NCBI GenBank assembly: GCA_017396515.1
Contig: JAFQLV010000006.1
Coordinates: forward strand, 1 to 44,462
Source of the DNA: Clostridia bacterium
Lineage (GTDB): Bacteria > Bacillota > Clostridia > Oscillospirales > Acutalibacteraceae
Direction of reading: 5' to 3'
Length of the DNA stretch: 44,462 nucleotides
The position numbers and the translations under genes are program-made. The notes beneath the pieces are model-generated. The model was not told the origin of the DNA and ran no database searches. It saw nothing but the letters and a program-made list of their open reading frames with translations. Each line of letters starts with the position of its first letter. Positions within the stretch are counted from its first letter, which is position 1. Shown one piece after another: positions 22,396 to 30,344 of this stretch.

Positions 22396-24426
22396 ATGTC
22401 AGGTAAAACAGGTAAGAAAAGAAATATAATTGTTTTTGCTGTAATAGGTGTGCTGTTTTTCACTTTTCTCGTGCATCTGTTTAATTTGCAGGTGGTAGGT
22501 ACAAATAGGAATAATGACTCTGCAGTTTCCGTTGTTACCGTTCCGGTGCCTGCAATAAGAGGTGAGATTTTAGACAGAAACGGCTATCCTCTTGTAACCA
22601 ACAAGCAGGTAAATAAAATCATCTTCAACTATCTCGCTTTCCCGAAGGATTACACCGAAAGAAACGGGATAATTATTGAGCTTATCAGAATGTTTGACAA
22701 AAACAAGGTTGAATGGAACGATGAGCTGCCTATTAAGATAACCAAAAAAGGTACTCTTAAATTTGACAGTGAAAAAGAAAACGAGGTTTCATATCTCAAG
22801 AGTGAAGCCTTTCTTGACCTTAACTATTATGCAAGTGTTGAAAATTGCTTTGATGCCTTGAAAAGTAAATATAAGCTTGAAAGCTACAGCCTTAAGGATG
22901 CAAGAGATATAGCTTCGGTTTATTATTCAATGGTTAAAGACGGCTTTAACACGGGCAGAAATTATGAGTTTGCATGTGATGTTTCAAGTGAGCTTGTTTC
23001 TGCCGTTAAGGAAAGAAGCGATCATTTCCCCGGCGTTGATGTGCAGGTAACAAGTGAAAGAGAGTATTATGACGGCAAGTTAGCTCCGCATATTCTCGGC
23101 ATTGTTGCCAATGTCAGTGAAGAGGAATATGAAGCAAAAAAAGAAGAAGGCTACACCATTAACGATGTTATAGGCAAAAGCGGCATAGAGCTTACAATGG
23201 AAAGCTATCTGCGCGGTACTAACGGTGAAAAGACCATAACCACAGATGCCGACGGCAACAAAACCGAGCAATACACATTAAAGCCCGTGCAGGGTGATAC
23301 GGTTATTCTCACAATAAGGCGTGACCTGCAGCAGGTTGCCCAGGATGCTCTTGCAGAGGGCATAGCCAAGTTGCAGGACTCAACTAAAAGAAGCTACCGT
23401 CTTTCAGGCTCTGTTGTTGTTATGGATACAAACAGCAATGAGGTGCTCGCCATGGCATCATATCCCACCTATGACAACTCAACCTATCAGGATAATTATG
23501 ATAAGCTTGTCAAGGACGAAAGAAAGCCCTTATGGAACAGAGCACTGCGCAGTACCTATACACCGGGTTCAACCATAAAGCCTGCAGTTGCAATGGCAGG
23601 TCTTGAGGAGGGCGTAATTTCAGGTGACACAGGCGTTGTCTGCACAGGTATCTATAAGCATTATCAGGACTATCAGCCGGGCTGTACCGATGTTCACGGC
23701 TATCAGAATGTTGTCAAGGCACTGTTTAATTCCTGTAATATCTTTTTCTATGAGACTTCAAGACTTTTAGGTATAGAAAAGCTCAACAACTATTTTGCAA
23801 TGTTCGGTCTCGGTGAGCCTACAGGTATAGAGCTCAGTGAAAGCGAAGGCACTGTTGACAGCGTTGAGCACAGAGAGCAAAACGGTGTTATGTGGACCCC
23901 CGGTCTTACAATTCAGGCGGGCATCGGTCACGGTGACAACCAGTTTACACCTGTTCAGCTTTGTGCCTATGCTTCAACAATTGCCAACAAGGGCACACGC
24001 TATAAGACTCATGTTATAAAGAGCGTTAAAAGCGCAGACCTTTCCGAAACTGTTATGGAAACGGGAAGTCAGATTCTTTCAAAGGCAAGCTTTTCAGAAA
24101 AAAACTGGGATCTTGTTCACAGAGGTATGCTTCTTGTCGGTACCGAAAGCTATGCACGCTTTAATAATGTACCCTGCAAGGTTGCGGCTAAGACGGGTAC
24201 CACAACAGTTGCGAAGCGAGTCGGCGGCAGCATGATAGAAACCTATAACGGATTTATCATAGCCTTTGCACCTTATGAAAAGCCTGAAATTGCAGTTTGC
24301 GTTGCGGTTGAGGGTGCAGGCAGCGGCGGCTCCACTGCTCCTATAGCTTCGGCAATTTTAGAGCATTATTTTGCAGAAAAGGACACTCAGGAAAATCTGC
24401 AAAGCGAGAGCAGTCTGCTCAAGTAA
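22396..24426 (+). CDS. mrdA: Penicillin-binding protein 2 (elongation transpeptidase)
   Basis: A 676-residue class B penicillin-binding protein. Residues 10-32 form the membrane anchor. A dimerisation/pedestal region includes RGEILDRNGYPL and DVIGKSGIELTMESYL. The transpeptidase domain carries STIK (Ser392 to Lys395), SCN (Ser446) and KTG (Lys599). It cross-links peptidoglycan on the outer face of the membrane during cell elongation. Position after mreBCD identifies it as the rod-system PBP2, not the division protein. The start follows AAAGGAGCTG. Confidence 0.92.
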   Translation: MSGKTGKKRNIIVFAVIGVLFFTFLVHLFNLQVVGTNRNNDSAVSVVTVPVPAIRGEILDRNGYPLVTNKQVNKIIFNYLAFPKDYTERNGIIIELIRMFDKNKVEWNDELPIKITKKGTLKFDSEKENEVSYLKSEAFLDLNYYASVENCFDALKSKYKLESYSLKDARDIASVYYSMVKDGFNTGRNYEFACDVSSELVSAVKERSDHFPGVDVQVTSEREYYDGKLAPHILGIVANVSEEEYEAKKEEGYTINDVIGKSGIELTMESYLRGTNGEKTITTDADGNKTEQYTLKPVQGDTVILTIRRDLQQVAQDALAEGIAKLQDSTKRSYRLSGSVVVMDTNSNEVLAMASYPTYDNSTYQDNYDKLVKDERKPLWNRALRSTYTPGSTIKPAVAMAGLEEGVISGDTGVVCTGIYKHYQDYQPGCTDVHGYQNVVKALFNSCNIFFYETSRLLGIEKLNNYFAMFGLGEPTGIELSESEGTVDSVEHREQNGVMWTPGLTIQAGIGHGDNQFTPVQLCAYASTIANKGTRYKTHVIKSVKSADLSETVMETGSQILSKASFSEKNWDLVHRGMLLVGTESYARFNNVPCKVAAKTGTTTVAKRVGGSMIETYNGFIIAFAPYEKPEIAVCVAVEGAGSGGSTAPIASAILEHYFAEKDTQENLQSESSLLK

Positions 24427-24445
24427 GAATAAAGAGGGGATTTTT

Positions 24446-25162
24446 ATGGCACAAAAAATAGTTATAGCCTCCGGAAAGGGCGGCGTAGGCAAGACCTCTG
24501 TTTGTGTGGGCCTCGGCAAGGCTCTTACGGCAATAGGTAAAAGAGTGCTTTTAATAGACTGTGACTGTCTGAGGAGTCTCGACCTTCTCACGGGAGTGAC
24601 GGAAAAAATGGTTTATAATTTCGGAGATGTTATTTTCGGCAGATGTGATGCTGAGCAGGCTGTATATGAAAACGAGGGTCTGGGTGTTATCACCTGCCCT
24701 GAGAGCTATGACAATATCAGTGATTATTCTATGACATGGCTTATCAGAAAGTATGAGCAGAATTACGATTACATTCTGCTTGATGCACCTGCAGGCATTG
24801 ACCGTGGCCTTCACCTTGCAGTGACCGTTGCAGACAGAGCAATTGTTGTGTCAACACCTGACCTTGTTTGTGTCAGAAGTGCCTGCACAGCCGGCAGAGA
24901 GATAGAGAAGCAGGGCGTTGATAACATAAGGCTTATTATAAACAGAGTTTCAAAAAAGGATATTATCAAAGGCCGACTTCTTAACTTTGATTCGGTTATT
25001 GATTCGGTGCAGATTCAGCTTATAGGCATTGTGCCCGAGGACCCGAAAATCAGACTCGGCTCAATGGGCAAAACCATTTATAAAAAGGGTCAGGTGTCAT
25101 ATAAGGCACTGACTAATATTGCCAAAAGAATAGACGGAAAAACGGCGGCATTGAAAGTATAA
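24446..25162 (+). CDS. minD: Septum site-determining ATPase MinD
   Basis: A 238-residue deviant-Walker ATPase: IASGKGGVGKTSVCVGLG with the signature Lys, LLIDCDCLRSLDLL, YILLDAPAGIDRGL and IINRVSKKDI. It matches MinD in length and in operon position behind PBP2 and before mgsA, an arrangement I know from clostridial genomes. MinD positions the division septum by binding the membrane and MinC. The C-terminal helix (YKALTNIAKRIDGKTAALKV) is a weak match to the MinD membrane-targeting helix. No minC or minE lies beside it. ATG 24446 follows AGAGGGGA. A ParA-like ATPase is the alternative. Confidence 0.82.
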   Translation: MAQKIVIASGKGGVGKTSVCVGLGKALTAIGKRVLLIDCDCLRSLDLLTGVTEKMVYNFGDVIFGRCDAEQAVYENEGLGVITCPESYDNISDYSMTWLIRKYEQNYDYILLDAPAGIDRGLHLAVTVADRAIVVSTPDLVCVRSACTAGREIEKQGVDNIRLIINRVSKKDIIKGRLLNFDSVIDSVQIQLIGIVPEDPKIRLGSMGKTIYKKGQVSYKALTNIAKRIDGKTAALKV

Positions 25163-25223
25163 TTAAAAAGTATAAAAAACGAATAAAAATACATTTTTTA
25201 TGCTATTTTTTTCACTAAATCTA

Positions 25224-25252
25224 TTGCATTGCGACATTTTTTTTGTTATTAT
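25224..25252 (+). promoter_or_regulatory. Promoter of mgsA
   Basis: TTGCAT (25224-25229), 17-bp spacer, TATTAT (25247-25252). It allows mgsA to be expressed apart from the mre operon. Confidence 0.55.
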
Positions 25253-25286
25253 ATTATTGAATAACGACAGAAAGGTGGATGTGATT

Positions 25287-25688
25287 TTGAACATTGCACT
25301 TATTGCACACGACGCAAAAAAAGAGTTAATGACACAGTTTTGCATTGCATACTGCGGCACTCTCAGCAAGCATACCCTTTGCGCAACGGGTACAACAGGT
25401 AAGATAGTAAGCGAAGCAACAGGCCTTGAAATTACAAAGTTTCTTTGCGGCTATCAGGGCGGTGAAGAACAGATTTCTGCAAGAATTGCCTGCAATGAAA
25501 TCGACTTACTTCTGCTTTTCAGAGACCCTATCACAGCAAGGAAGGATGAGCCTAACGAAGCAAATCTTCTCAGACTTTGCGATGTTCACAACATCCCTGT
25601 GGCAACCAATATTGCAACGGCTGAGGCTCTTATTCATGCCCTTGAAAGAGGCGACCTTGACTGGCGTGAAATTGTAAGAAACGGCTGA
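25287..25688 (+). CDS. mgsA: Methylglyoxal synthase
   Basis: A 133-residue enzyme that turns dihydroxyacetone phosphate into methylglyoxal and phosphate, a bypass of lower glycolysis under phosphate limitation. It has NIALIAHDAKKELM (active-site His and Asp), the phosphate-binding ATGTTG, GYQGGEEQ, and NEIDLLLLFRDPITA with the catalytic Asp, then HNIPVATNIATAE with the second His. TTG 25287 lies eight bases after GGTGG and gives the family's usual N-terminus; frames from earlier codons would add residues not seen in the family. The T-box leader begins right after the stop. Confidence 0.93.
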   Translation: MNIALIAHDAKKELMTQFCIAYCGTLSKHTLCATGTTGKIVSEATGLEITKFLCGYQGGEEQISARIACNEIDLLLLFRDPITARKDEPNEANLLRLCDVHNIPVATNIATAEALIHALERGDLDWREIVRNG

Positions 25689-25702
25689 TTTAATAAAGCA
25701 AA

Positions 25703-25880
25703 AGCGTTGACGGAAAAGAGTAACCTTTCCACCACACTACAGAGAAAAGCACCTTAGGCTGGAAGTGCTTGTGCAGGGGAGAAGTGAAGACATTCCCGAG
25801 CTGACCGCAAGGTCCGTTTGCCGCGTTAAGGCATCGAGCGGAACGCTTTATGCGTTCAATCGGGGTGGTACCGTGGAGCA
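25703..25880 (+). promoter_or_regulatory. T-box leader (Asp and/or His specific)
   Basis: Stem I contains GAGTA (25719-25723 region), AGAGA (near 25741) and GGCTGGAAG (25757-25766 region), the hallmarks of a tRNA-binding T-box. The T-box sequence GGTGGTACCGTGG is at 25864-25876 and a terminator follows. In the specifier position the sequence GAAGACATTCCC puts GAC (Asp) at 25789-25791, with CAT (His) overlapping at 25791-25793. Uncharged tRNA would stabilise the antiterminator and switch on the downstream genes. hisS and aspS lie in the same direction but 1.1 kb away, with two other genes between. Confidence 0.85.
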
Positions 25881-25923
25881 AAGCTTCATCCCCAATGCGT
25901 GGCATTGTGGATGGAGCTTTTTT
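25881..25923 (+). terminator. T-box terminator
   Basis: The left arm 25881-25898 pairs with 25902-25920 (16 of 18 positions), ending in a T-tract 25918-25923. The antiterminator is formed instead when the T-box bulge binds the acceptor end of uncharged tRNA. Confidence 0.88.
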
Positions 25924-25949
25924 AATTATGAATTATGAATTATGAATTG
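25924..25949. repeat. ATTATGAAT-type tandem repeat
   Basis: Three tandem units of the form AATTATG, directly after the T-box terminator. It is related to the 24-nt inverted repeats at 4091 and 6379 but lacks their central GAGG. Confidence 0.7.
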
Positions 25950-26014
25950 CGGGGTAATCTGTCGAGTTGGAAAGATTTCCCCCGCAGAGGAAGCATCGAC
26001 GCGTTTTTGATTTG

Positions 26015-26070
26015 CCTTCCCCTGAGAGGGGAAGGTGTCAGACCGAAGGTTTGACGGATGAGGTCAATCG
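26015..26070. repeat. GC-rich hairpin repeat between T-box and DUF6054 gene
   Basis: CCTTCCCCT (26015-26023), loop GAG, AGGGGAAGG (26027-26035), followed by a second small hairpin and the phrase GACGGATGAGG. The pattern is familiar from recall as an interspersed intergenic repeat in Ruminococcaceae genomes; one copy is visible here. The remaining sequence 25950-26129 holds no gene I can support. Confidence 0.6.
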
Positions 26071-26129
26071 CGACAGAAAAAAGAATGCCTGCCCGGCGAG
26101 GGCAACAGAAAATATGAGGAGGATGAATT

Positions 26130-26456
26130 ATGGCAAAGTTAGAGCAAATTATTAACGAAAATTTCGAACAGTTGCTGAGAAGAATTGAAGACGGAATACA
26201 GGGCGGCAGTGTTTCTGCTTCACTTGAGGATGAAAGCGATTTCCGCAGCGGTGATGCCAGATGTAGTGTCCGTGTTTTTGAGCGCTACAGCTATGCGGGT
26301 AACAATCGTGTTAGTCTGAGTGTTACACTGTTTCAGAGTGGCGATGGCCCTATTCATCTTTCGGCTATTACCTCAGGCGGAAGCCAGGCAATGTTTTTCA
26401 AAATCAACACCTGGGGCGAGGAAGCGTTTCTTGATAAGCTTAGAGAGTTGTTATAA
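26130..26456 (+). CDS. DUF6054 family protein
   Basis: 108 residues. The pattern (amphipathic N-terminal helix FEQLLRRIEDGIQGGSVSASLED, then beta strands CSVRVFERYSY, VSLSVTLFQ, HLSAITSGGS, and a last helix) fits the DUF6054 family, whose function is not known to me. The start follows GAGGAGGATG. It lies between the T-box and hisS, so it might be under T-box control, although an undetected promoter in the repeat region cannot be excluded. Confidence 0.65.
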   Translation: MAKLEQIINENFEQLLRRIEDGIQGGSVSASLEDESDFRSGDARCSVRVFERYSYAGNNRVSLSVTLFQSGDGPIHLSAITSGGSQAMFFKINTWGEEAFLDKLRELL

Positions 26457-26527
26457 TTTAGGAAAAAGTTGCATCTGCTCGGCTAAGGGAATTTTAAAAA
26501 TAAGAAGCAGAGAAAGGAGTCGCTCTG

Positions 26528-26938
26528 ATGGGATTAATTGATTTGTTTAAGAAAAAGAAGAACGAATTATCAGAACATGAAAAGCTTTGGAATAATCTTT
26601 GGAACTTATGGTCGGAGGGGTTGGTTGAGTCACCCTATGCAGAATTGATGACCTATCAAAGCGAAATCAATAACGGAGGGCACGGACAGTATTTTACCAA
26701 TATTGAAAATACAGGCGATTTGCAAAATGAAATGTCTGCGTTAGAAACTATTCTCTCACCAAATCTAAATAATAACTTGCAAAAGGCTTATAAGGCATAT
26801 TTGATTTTGGAAAAAAACGAAGGTGATGAAGAGTCTGAAAAAATAATAGAACAATGTGATGATGTGTTTTATAGAAATGAACAAGAGATCAATGGTATGT
26901 TAGAAGCTTTTGCTGAAAAAAACAATCTAGAAATTTAA
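26528..26938 (+). CDS. DUF4375 (DMP19-like) protein
   Basis: 136 residues, acidic and helical. The core LMTYQSEINNGGHGQYFTN followed by GDLQNEMSALETIL matches the DUF4375 family, known from the DMP19 DNA-mimic protein of Neisseria; most members have no proven role. The strong negative charge (many Glu and Asp) fits a mimic, but that is speculation. The gene is more AT-rich than hisS and aspS around it. The start follows AAAGGAG. It and the DUF6054 gene look like inserted accessory genes. Confidence 0.65.
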   Translation: MGLIDLFKKKKNELSEHEKLWNNLWNLWSEGLVESPYAELMTYQSEINNGGHGQYFTNIENTGDLQNEMSALETILSPNLNNNLQKAYKAYLILEKNEGDEESEKIIEQCDDVFYRNEQEINGMLEAFAEKNNLEI

Positions 26939-26960
26939 TGAAGATATAAAATATATTCTG

Positions 26961-26977
26961 CGGGTAGATACTACCCG
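26961..26977 (+). other. Hairpin before hisS
   Basis: CGGGTAG, loop ATA, CTACCCG, then TTATT. The stem is perfect but the T-tract is short, so it may be a weak terminator after the DUF4375 gene. Further direct and inverted copies of TCCGAATT follow at 26981-27030. Confidence 0.5.
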
Positions 26978-27049
26978 TTATTCGGAAATCGGACGCAATT
27001 CCGAATTCCGAATTCATAAATCCGAATTTAATACATTGGAGGATAAATA

Positions 27050-28372
27050 ATGGCTTTAGTTACAAAATCAATCAAGGGCACACAGGATACACTGCCCTCA
27101 GAGAGCTACAAGATTCAGTTCGTTGAGCAGTCAGTTCTCGAAATTGCAAAAAATTACGGCTACAAAGAGATAAGAGTTCCCGTCTTTGAACACACGGAGC
27201 TTTTCCAAAGAGGCGTAGGCGACACAACAGATGTTGTGCAGAAGGAAATGTACACCTTTGAGGATAAGGGCGGCCGTTCAATTACACTTCGCCCCGAGGG
27301 CACCGCAGGTGTGGTACGCTCATATATCGAGCACGGACTTTTCAACGAGGCTCAGCCTCAGAAGGTCTGCTATCTCATTTCCTGCTATCGCTATGAAAAG
27401 CCTCAGGCAGGCAGACTCAGAGAGTTCCATCAGTTCGGCTGTGAGTGCTTCGGTACCGCTTCACCTGCTGCAGACGCTGAGCTTATCTCCCTTGTGAATG
27501 ACATCTTCGCATTCCTTGATGTAAAGAATCTCAAAATTCAGATTAACTCCATCGGCTGTCCCGAATGCAGAAAGAATTATCACAAGGCTCTTCAGGAATA
27601 TTTCGAGAGCAAGAAAGACGAGCTTTGCGGCACCTGCCTTGGCAGACTTGAGAGAAATCCCATGAGAATCCTTGATTGCAAGAGCCCCGTATGCTCAGAA
27701 ATTGCAAAGGATGCTCCCAAGGTAACAGATTATCTCTGTGACGAGTGTCACGACCACTTCCAAAAGGTTCAGCAGTATCTTGATGCTATGAATATTCCCT
27801 ATGAGGTCAACCCCTCAATAGTAAGAGGTCTTGACTATTACACCAAGACAGTCTTCGAGTTTGTTTCAACCGAAATCGGTGCTCAGGGTACCGTTTGCGG
27901 CGGCGGAAGATATGACGGTCTTGTTGAAGAAATAGGCGGTAACCACACACCTGCACTGGGCTTTGCAATGGGCATGGAAAGGCTGCTTCTCCTTATGCAG
28001 GCTCAGGGTATCGAATTCCCGCCTGAGGCAAAGTGCGATCTTTATATCGCTTCAATGGGTGAGAACGCAACTCTCAAGGCTTCACAGATTGCTTCTGATG
28101 TCAGAGGCAACGGTATGCACGCACAGTTTGATATTGTGGGCAGAAGCGTTAAGGCACAGATGAAGTATGCCAACAAAATCGGTGCAGCTTATACTGTTGT
28201 GCTCGGTGACAGTGAAATCGAAGCAGGTGTAGCTAAGGTCAAGAATATGGCAGACGGCAGCGAAACCGAAATGAAAATTGACGATATTGCAGAAGAAATT
28301 ATGAGACTTTCAATCAACGATTCTCTTAAAGGCTTTGAGGTTGAAGGGCTTGATATATCAACACTTATGTAA
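27050..28372 (+). CDS. hisS: Histidyl-tRNA synthetase
   Basis: A 440-residue class II synthetase that charges tRNA-His. Motif 1 and 2 regions (GVGDTTDVVQKEMYTFED, LRPEGTAGVVRSYIEH, CYRYEKPQAGRLREFHQFG) and the histidine-specific RGLDYYTKTVFEF and CGGGRYDGL are present, plus a C-terminal anticodon-binding domain. An insertion with paired cysteines (CPEC, CGTC, CDEC) suggests a zinc knuckle found in some clostridial HisRS. The start follows TTGGAGGAT. aspS begins 18 bases after its stop. Confidence 0.95.
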   Translation: MALVTKSIKGTQDTLPSESYKIQFVEQSVLEIAKNYGYKEIRVPVFEHTELFQRGVGDTTDVVQKEMYTFEDKGGRSITLRPEGTAGVVRSYIEHGLFNEAQPQKVCYLISCYRYEKPQAGRLREFHQFGCECFGTASPAADAELISLVNDIFAFLDVKNLKIQINSIGCPECRKNYHKALQEYFESKKDELCGTCLGRLERNPMRILDCKSPVCSEIAKDAPKVTDYLCDECHDHFQKVQQYLDAMNIPYEVNPSIVRGLDYYTKTVFEFVSTEIGAQGTVCGGGRYDGLVEEIGGNHTPALGFAMGMERLLLLMQAQGIEFPPEAKCDLYIASMGENATLKASQIASDVRGNGMHAQFDIVGRSVKAQMKYANKIGAAYTVVLGDSEIEAGVAKVKNMADGSETEMKIDDIAEEIMRLSINDSLKGFEVEGLDISTLM

Positions 28373-28390
28373 GAAAGAAGGCATATTATT

Positions 28391-30175
28391 ATGGATTTTA
28401 TGACAGGACTTAAAAGAACAGATTACTGCGGTACCTTCACTGCAAAGGACTGCGGCAGAGAGGTTGTAGTTGCAGGCTGGGTGCAAAGACAAAGAGACCT
28501 TGGTGCTCTTATCTTCGTTGACCTTCGTGACAGAACAGGCATAGTTCAGCTTGCCTTTGACGACACAACGGAAAAGGAAATTTTCGACAAGGCATTTACC
28601 GTCAGAAGTGAATATGTGCTCATGGCTAAGGGTACCGTAAGAGAGAGAAGCTCAAAGAATATGGATATCCCCACAGGCGAGGTTGAAATTTTTGTAACTG
28701 ACCTTCGTGTGCTCGGCAAGAGTGAAACACCTCCCTTTGAGATTGTGGAAAATTGCCAGACATCAGAGCTGACAAGACTCAAATACCGCTATCTTGACCT
28801 TCGTCGCCCCGATTTGCAGAAGAATATTCTTATGCGTCACAGAATCACAAAGATAATCCGTGACTATTTTGACGATAACGGCTTTATCGAAATTGAAACT
28901 CCCATTCTCGTTAAGTCAACTCCCGAAGGTGCCCGTGACTTCCTCGTACCCTCAAGAATTCATAAAGGCTCATTCTACGCTCTGCCTCAGTCTCATCAGC
29001 TTTATAAGCAGCTTTCAATGGTTGCAGGCTTTGACAGATATATGCAGATTGCACGCTGCTTCCGTGACGAAGACCTGCGTGCAGACCGTCAGCCCGAATT
29101 TACACAGATTGATATTGAGATGAGCTTCATTGAAATGGAAGACATTCTCGGCCTTATCGAAGGCTTTATGAAGAGAGTTTTCAAAGAGGCTCTCGGTGTG
29201 GATATTGAAACACCTCTTCCCAGACTCACCTATAAAGAGGCTATGGAGCGTTACGGCTCAGACAAGCCCGACACAAGATATGCTATGGAAATCACAGACC
29301 TGAGCGAAGAAGTAAAGGGCTGCGGCTTCGGTGTATTCACAGGTGCTATTGAAAACGGCGGCAGAGTGTCTGCAATTACAGCTAAAAACGCTTTCGGTAC
29401 CCTGACGAGAAAGGAAGTTGACAAGCTTACGGAATTTGTAAGAGGTATCGGCGCAAAGGGCCTTGCCTGGGCAAGAATAGGCGAAGACGGCACAGTTGCT
29501 TCCTCCTTTGCCAAGTTTATGACAGAGGACGAAATGAAGGCAATTATGGAAAAGTGCGGTGCCGAAAACGGCGACGTTATCCTTATTGTTGCAGATAAGA
29601 CCAACACAGTTCTCAGCGTGCTCGGTGCTCTCAGACAGACTGTAGCCAAGAAGCTTGATATCATTCCTCAGGATAAATATAACCTTCTCTGGGTTGTTGA
29701 ATTCCCCTTCTTCGATTGGGATGAAGAGCTCGGTCAGTTTGTTGCAATGCACCATCCGTTCACAGCTCCTCTTGAGGAATGTCTGGAATATCTTGAAACA
29801 GACAAGGCTAAGGTCAGAGCCAATGCTTATGACCTTGTGCTTAACGGCATTGAGCTTGCAAGCGGTTCAATCAGAATCACTAACCCGGACCTGCAGAAGA
29901 GAATTTTCAATCTTCTCGGTCTCAGCGATGAAGAAGCTCACGAGAAGTTCGGCTTCCTTACAGATGCCTTCAGATTCGGTGCACCTCCTCACGGCGGTAT
30001 AGGTCTTGGTCTTGACAGACTTATTATGCAGATGCTTCGCCTTGAAACACTGCGTGATTGCATCGCATTCCCCAAGGTGCAGAATGCAAGCGAGCCTATG
30101 ACAGAGTGCCCCGCACTTGTTGATAACGACCAGCTTGAGCTGCTCGGCATCGGTGTTGTGGCTAAAGATGAATAA
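28391..30175 (+). CDS. aspS: Aspartyl-tRNA synthetase
   Basis: A 594-residue bacterial-type enzyme: N-terminal OB-fold anticodon domain (WVQRQRDLGALIFVDLRDRTG), the catalytic core with RYLDLRRPDLQ, FRDEDLRADRQPEFTQ and GIGLGLDRLIM (motif 3), and the GAD insertion domain of bacterial AspRS between them. It charges tRNA-Asp in the cytoplasm. Cotranscription with hisS is expected, and a GAC specifier in the T-box upstream fits this gene best. Confidence 0.95.
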   Translation: MDFMTGLKRTDYCGTFTAKDCGREVVVAGWVQRQRDLGALIFVDLRDRTGIVQLAFDDTTEKEIFDKAFTVRSEYVLMAKGTVRERSSKNMDIPTGEVEIFVTDLRVLGKSETPPFEIVENCQTSELTRLKYRYLDLRRPDLQKNILMRHRITKIIRDYFDDNGFIEIETPILVKSTPEGARDFLVPSRIHKGSFYALPQSHQLYKQLSMVAGFDRYMQIARCFRDEDLRADRQPEFTQIDIEMSFIEMEDILGLIEGFMKRVFKEALGVDIETPLPRLTYKEAMERYGSDKPDTRYAMEITDLSEEVKGCGFGVFTGAIENGGRVSAITAKNAFGTLTRKEVDKLTEFVRGIGAKGLAWARIGEDGTVASSFAKFMTEDEMKAIMEKCGAENGDVILIVADKTNTVLSVLGALRQTVAKKLDIIPQDKYNLLWVVEFPFFDWDEELGQFVAMHHPFTAPLEECLEYLETDKAKVRANAYDLVLNGIELASGSIRITNPDLQKRIFNLLGLSDEEAHEKFGFLTDAFRFGAPPHGGIGLGLDRLIMQMLRLETLRDCIAFPKVQNASEPMTECPALVDNDQLELLGIGVVAKDE

Positions 30176-30202
30176 TTTCTTTTCATAAATTTTTGTTTTC
30201 GG

Positions 30203-30240
30203 AAAGGGCATCCGTGAAAACGGGTGTTCTTTCTTTTTTT
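30203..30240 (+). terminator. Terminator after aspS
   Basis: GGGCATCCGT, loop GAAA, ACGGGTGTTC with G-U pairs, then TTTCTTTTTTT. Confidence 0.65.
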
Positions 30241-30260
30241 GCTTTTTTATTAAAAAGCTA

Positions 30261-30289
30261 TTGACAGGAAACTGTATTATATGTATAAT
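30261..30289 (+). promoter_or_regulatory. Consensus promoter of the GntR/ABC operon
   Basis: TTGACA (30261-30266), 17-bp spacer, TATAAT (30284-30289). The operator at 30270-30295 lies over its spacer and -10 box. Confidence 0.88.
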
Positions 30290-30295
30290 ACAGTT
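30270..30295. promoter_or_regulatory. GntR operator 1
   Basis: A perfect 26-bp palindrome centred on TG at 30282-30283, with core half-sites GTATTA (30274-30279) and TAATAC (30286-30291) six bases apart. Bound protein would block the promoter. Confidence 0.8.
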
Positions 30296-30302
30296 GTAAA
30301 CC

Positions 30303-30320
30303 GTATTAGTCGACTAATAC
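30303..30320. promoter_or_regulatory. GntR operator 2
   Basis: GTATTAGTCGACTAATAC, a perfect 18-bp palindrome with the same GTATTA-N6-TAATAC layout as operator 1. The centres are 29 bp apart. Confidence 0.8.
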
Positions 30321-30344
30321 ACTTTTGAGAAAGGCGGTGTTATT

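Noticed and set aside
25967..26155. 62-codon plus-strand frame between the T-box and the DUF6054 gene
   Set aside because: It runs through the GC-rich hairpin repeat, has no ribosome binding site and overlaps the well-supported DUF6054 start.
29258..29755. 165-codon open frame antisense to aspS, and other long frames opposite hisS, aspS and the P-type ATPase gene
   Set aside because: They lie inside strongly conserved genes, lack ribosome binding sites, and arise from codon bias of the sense frame.
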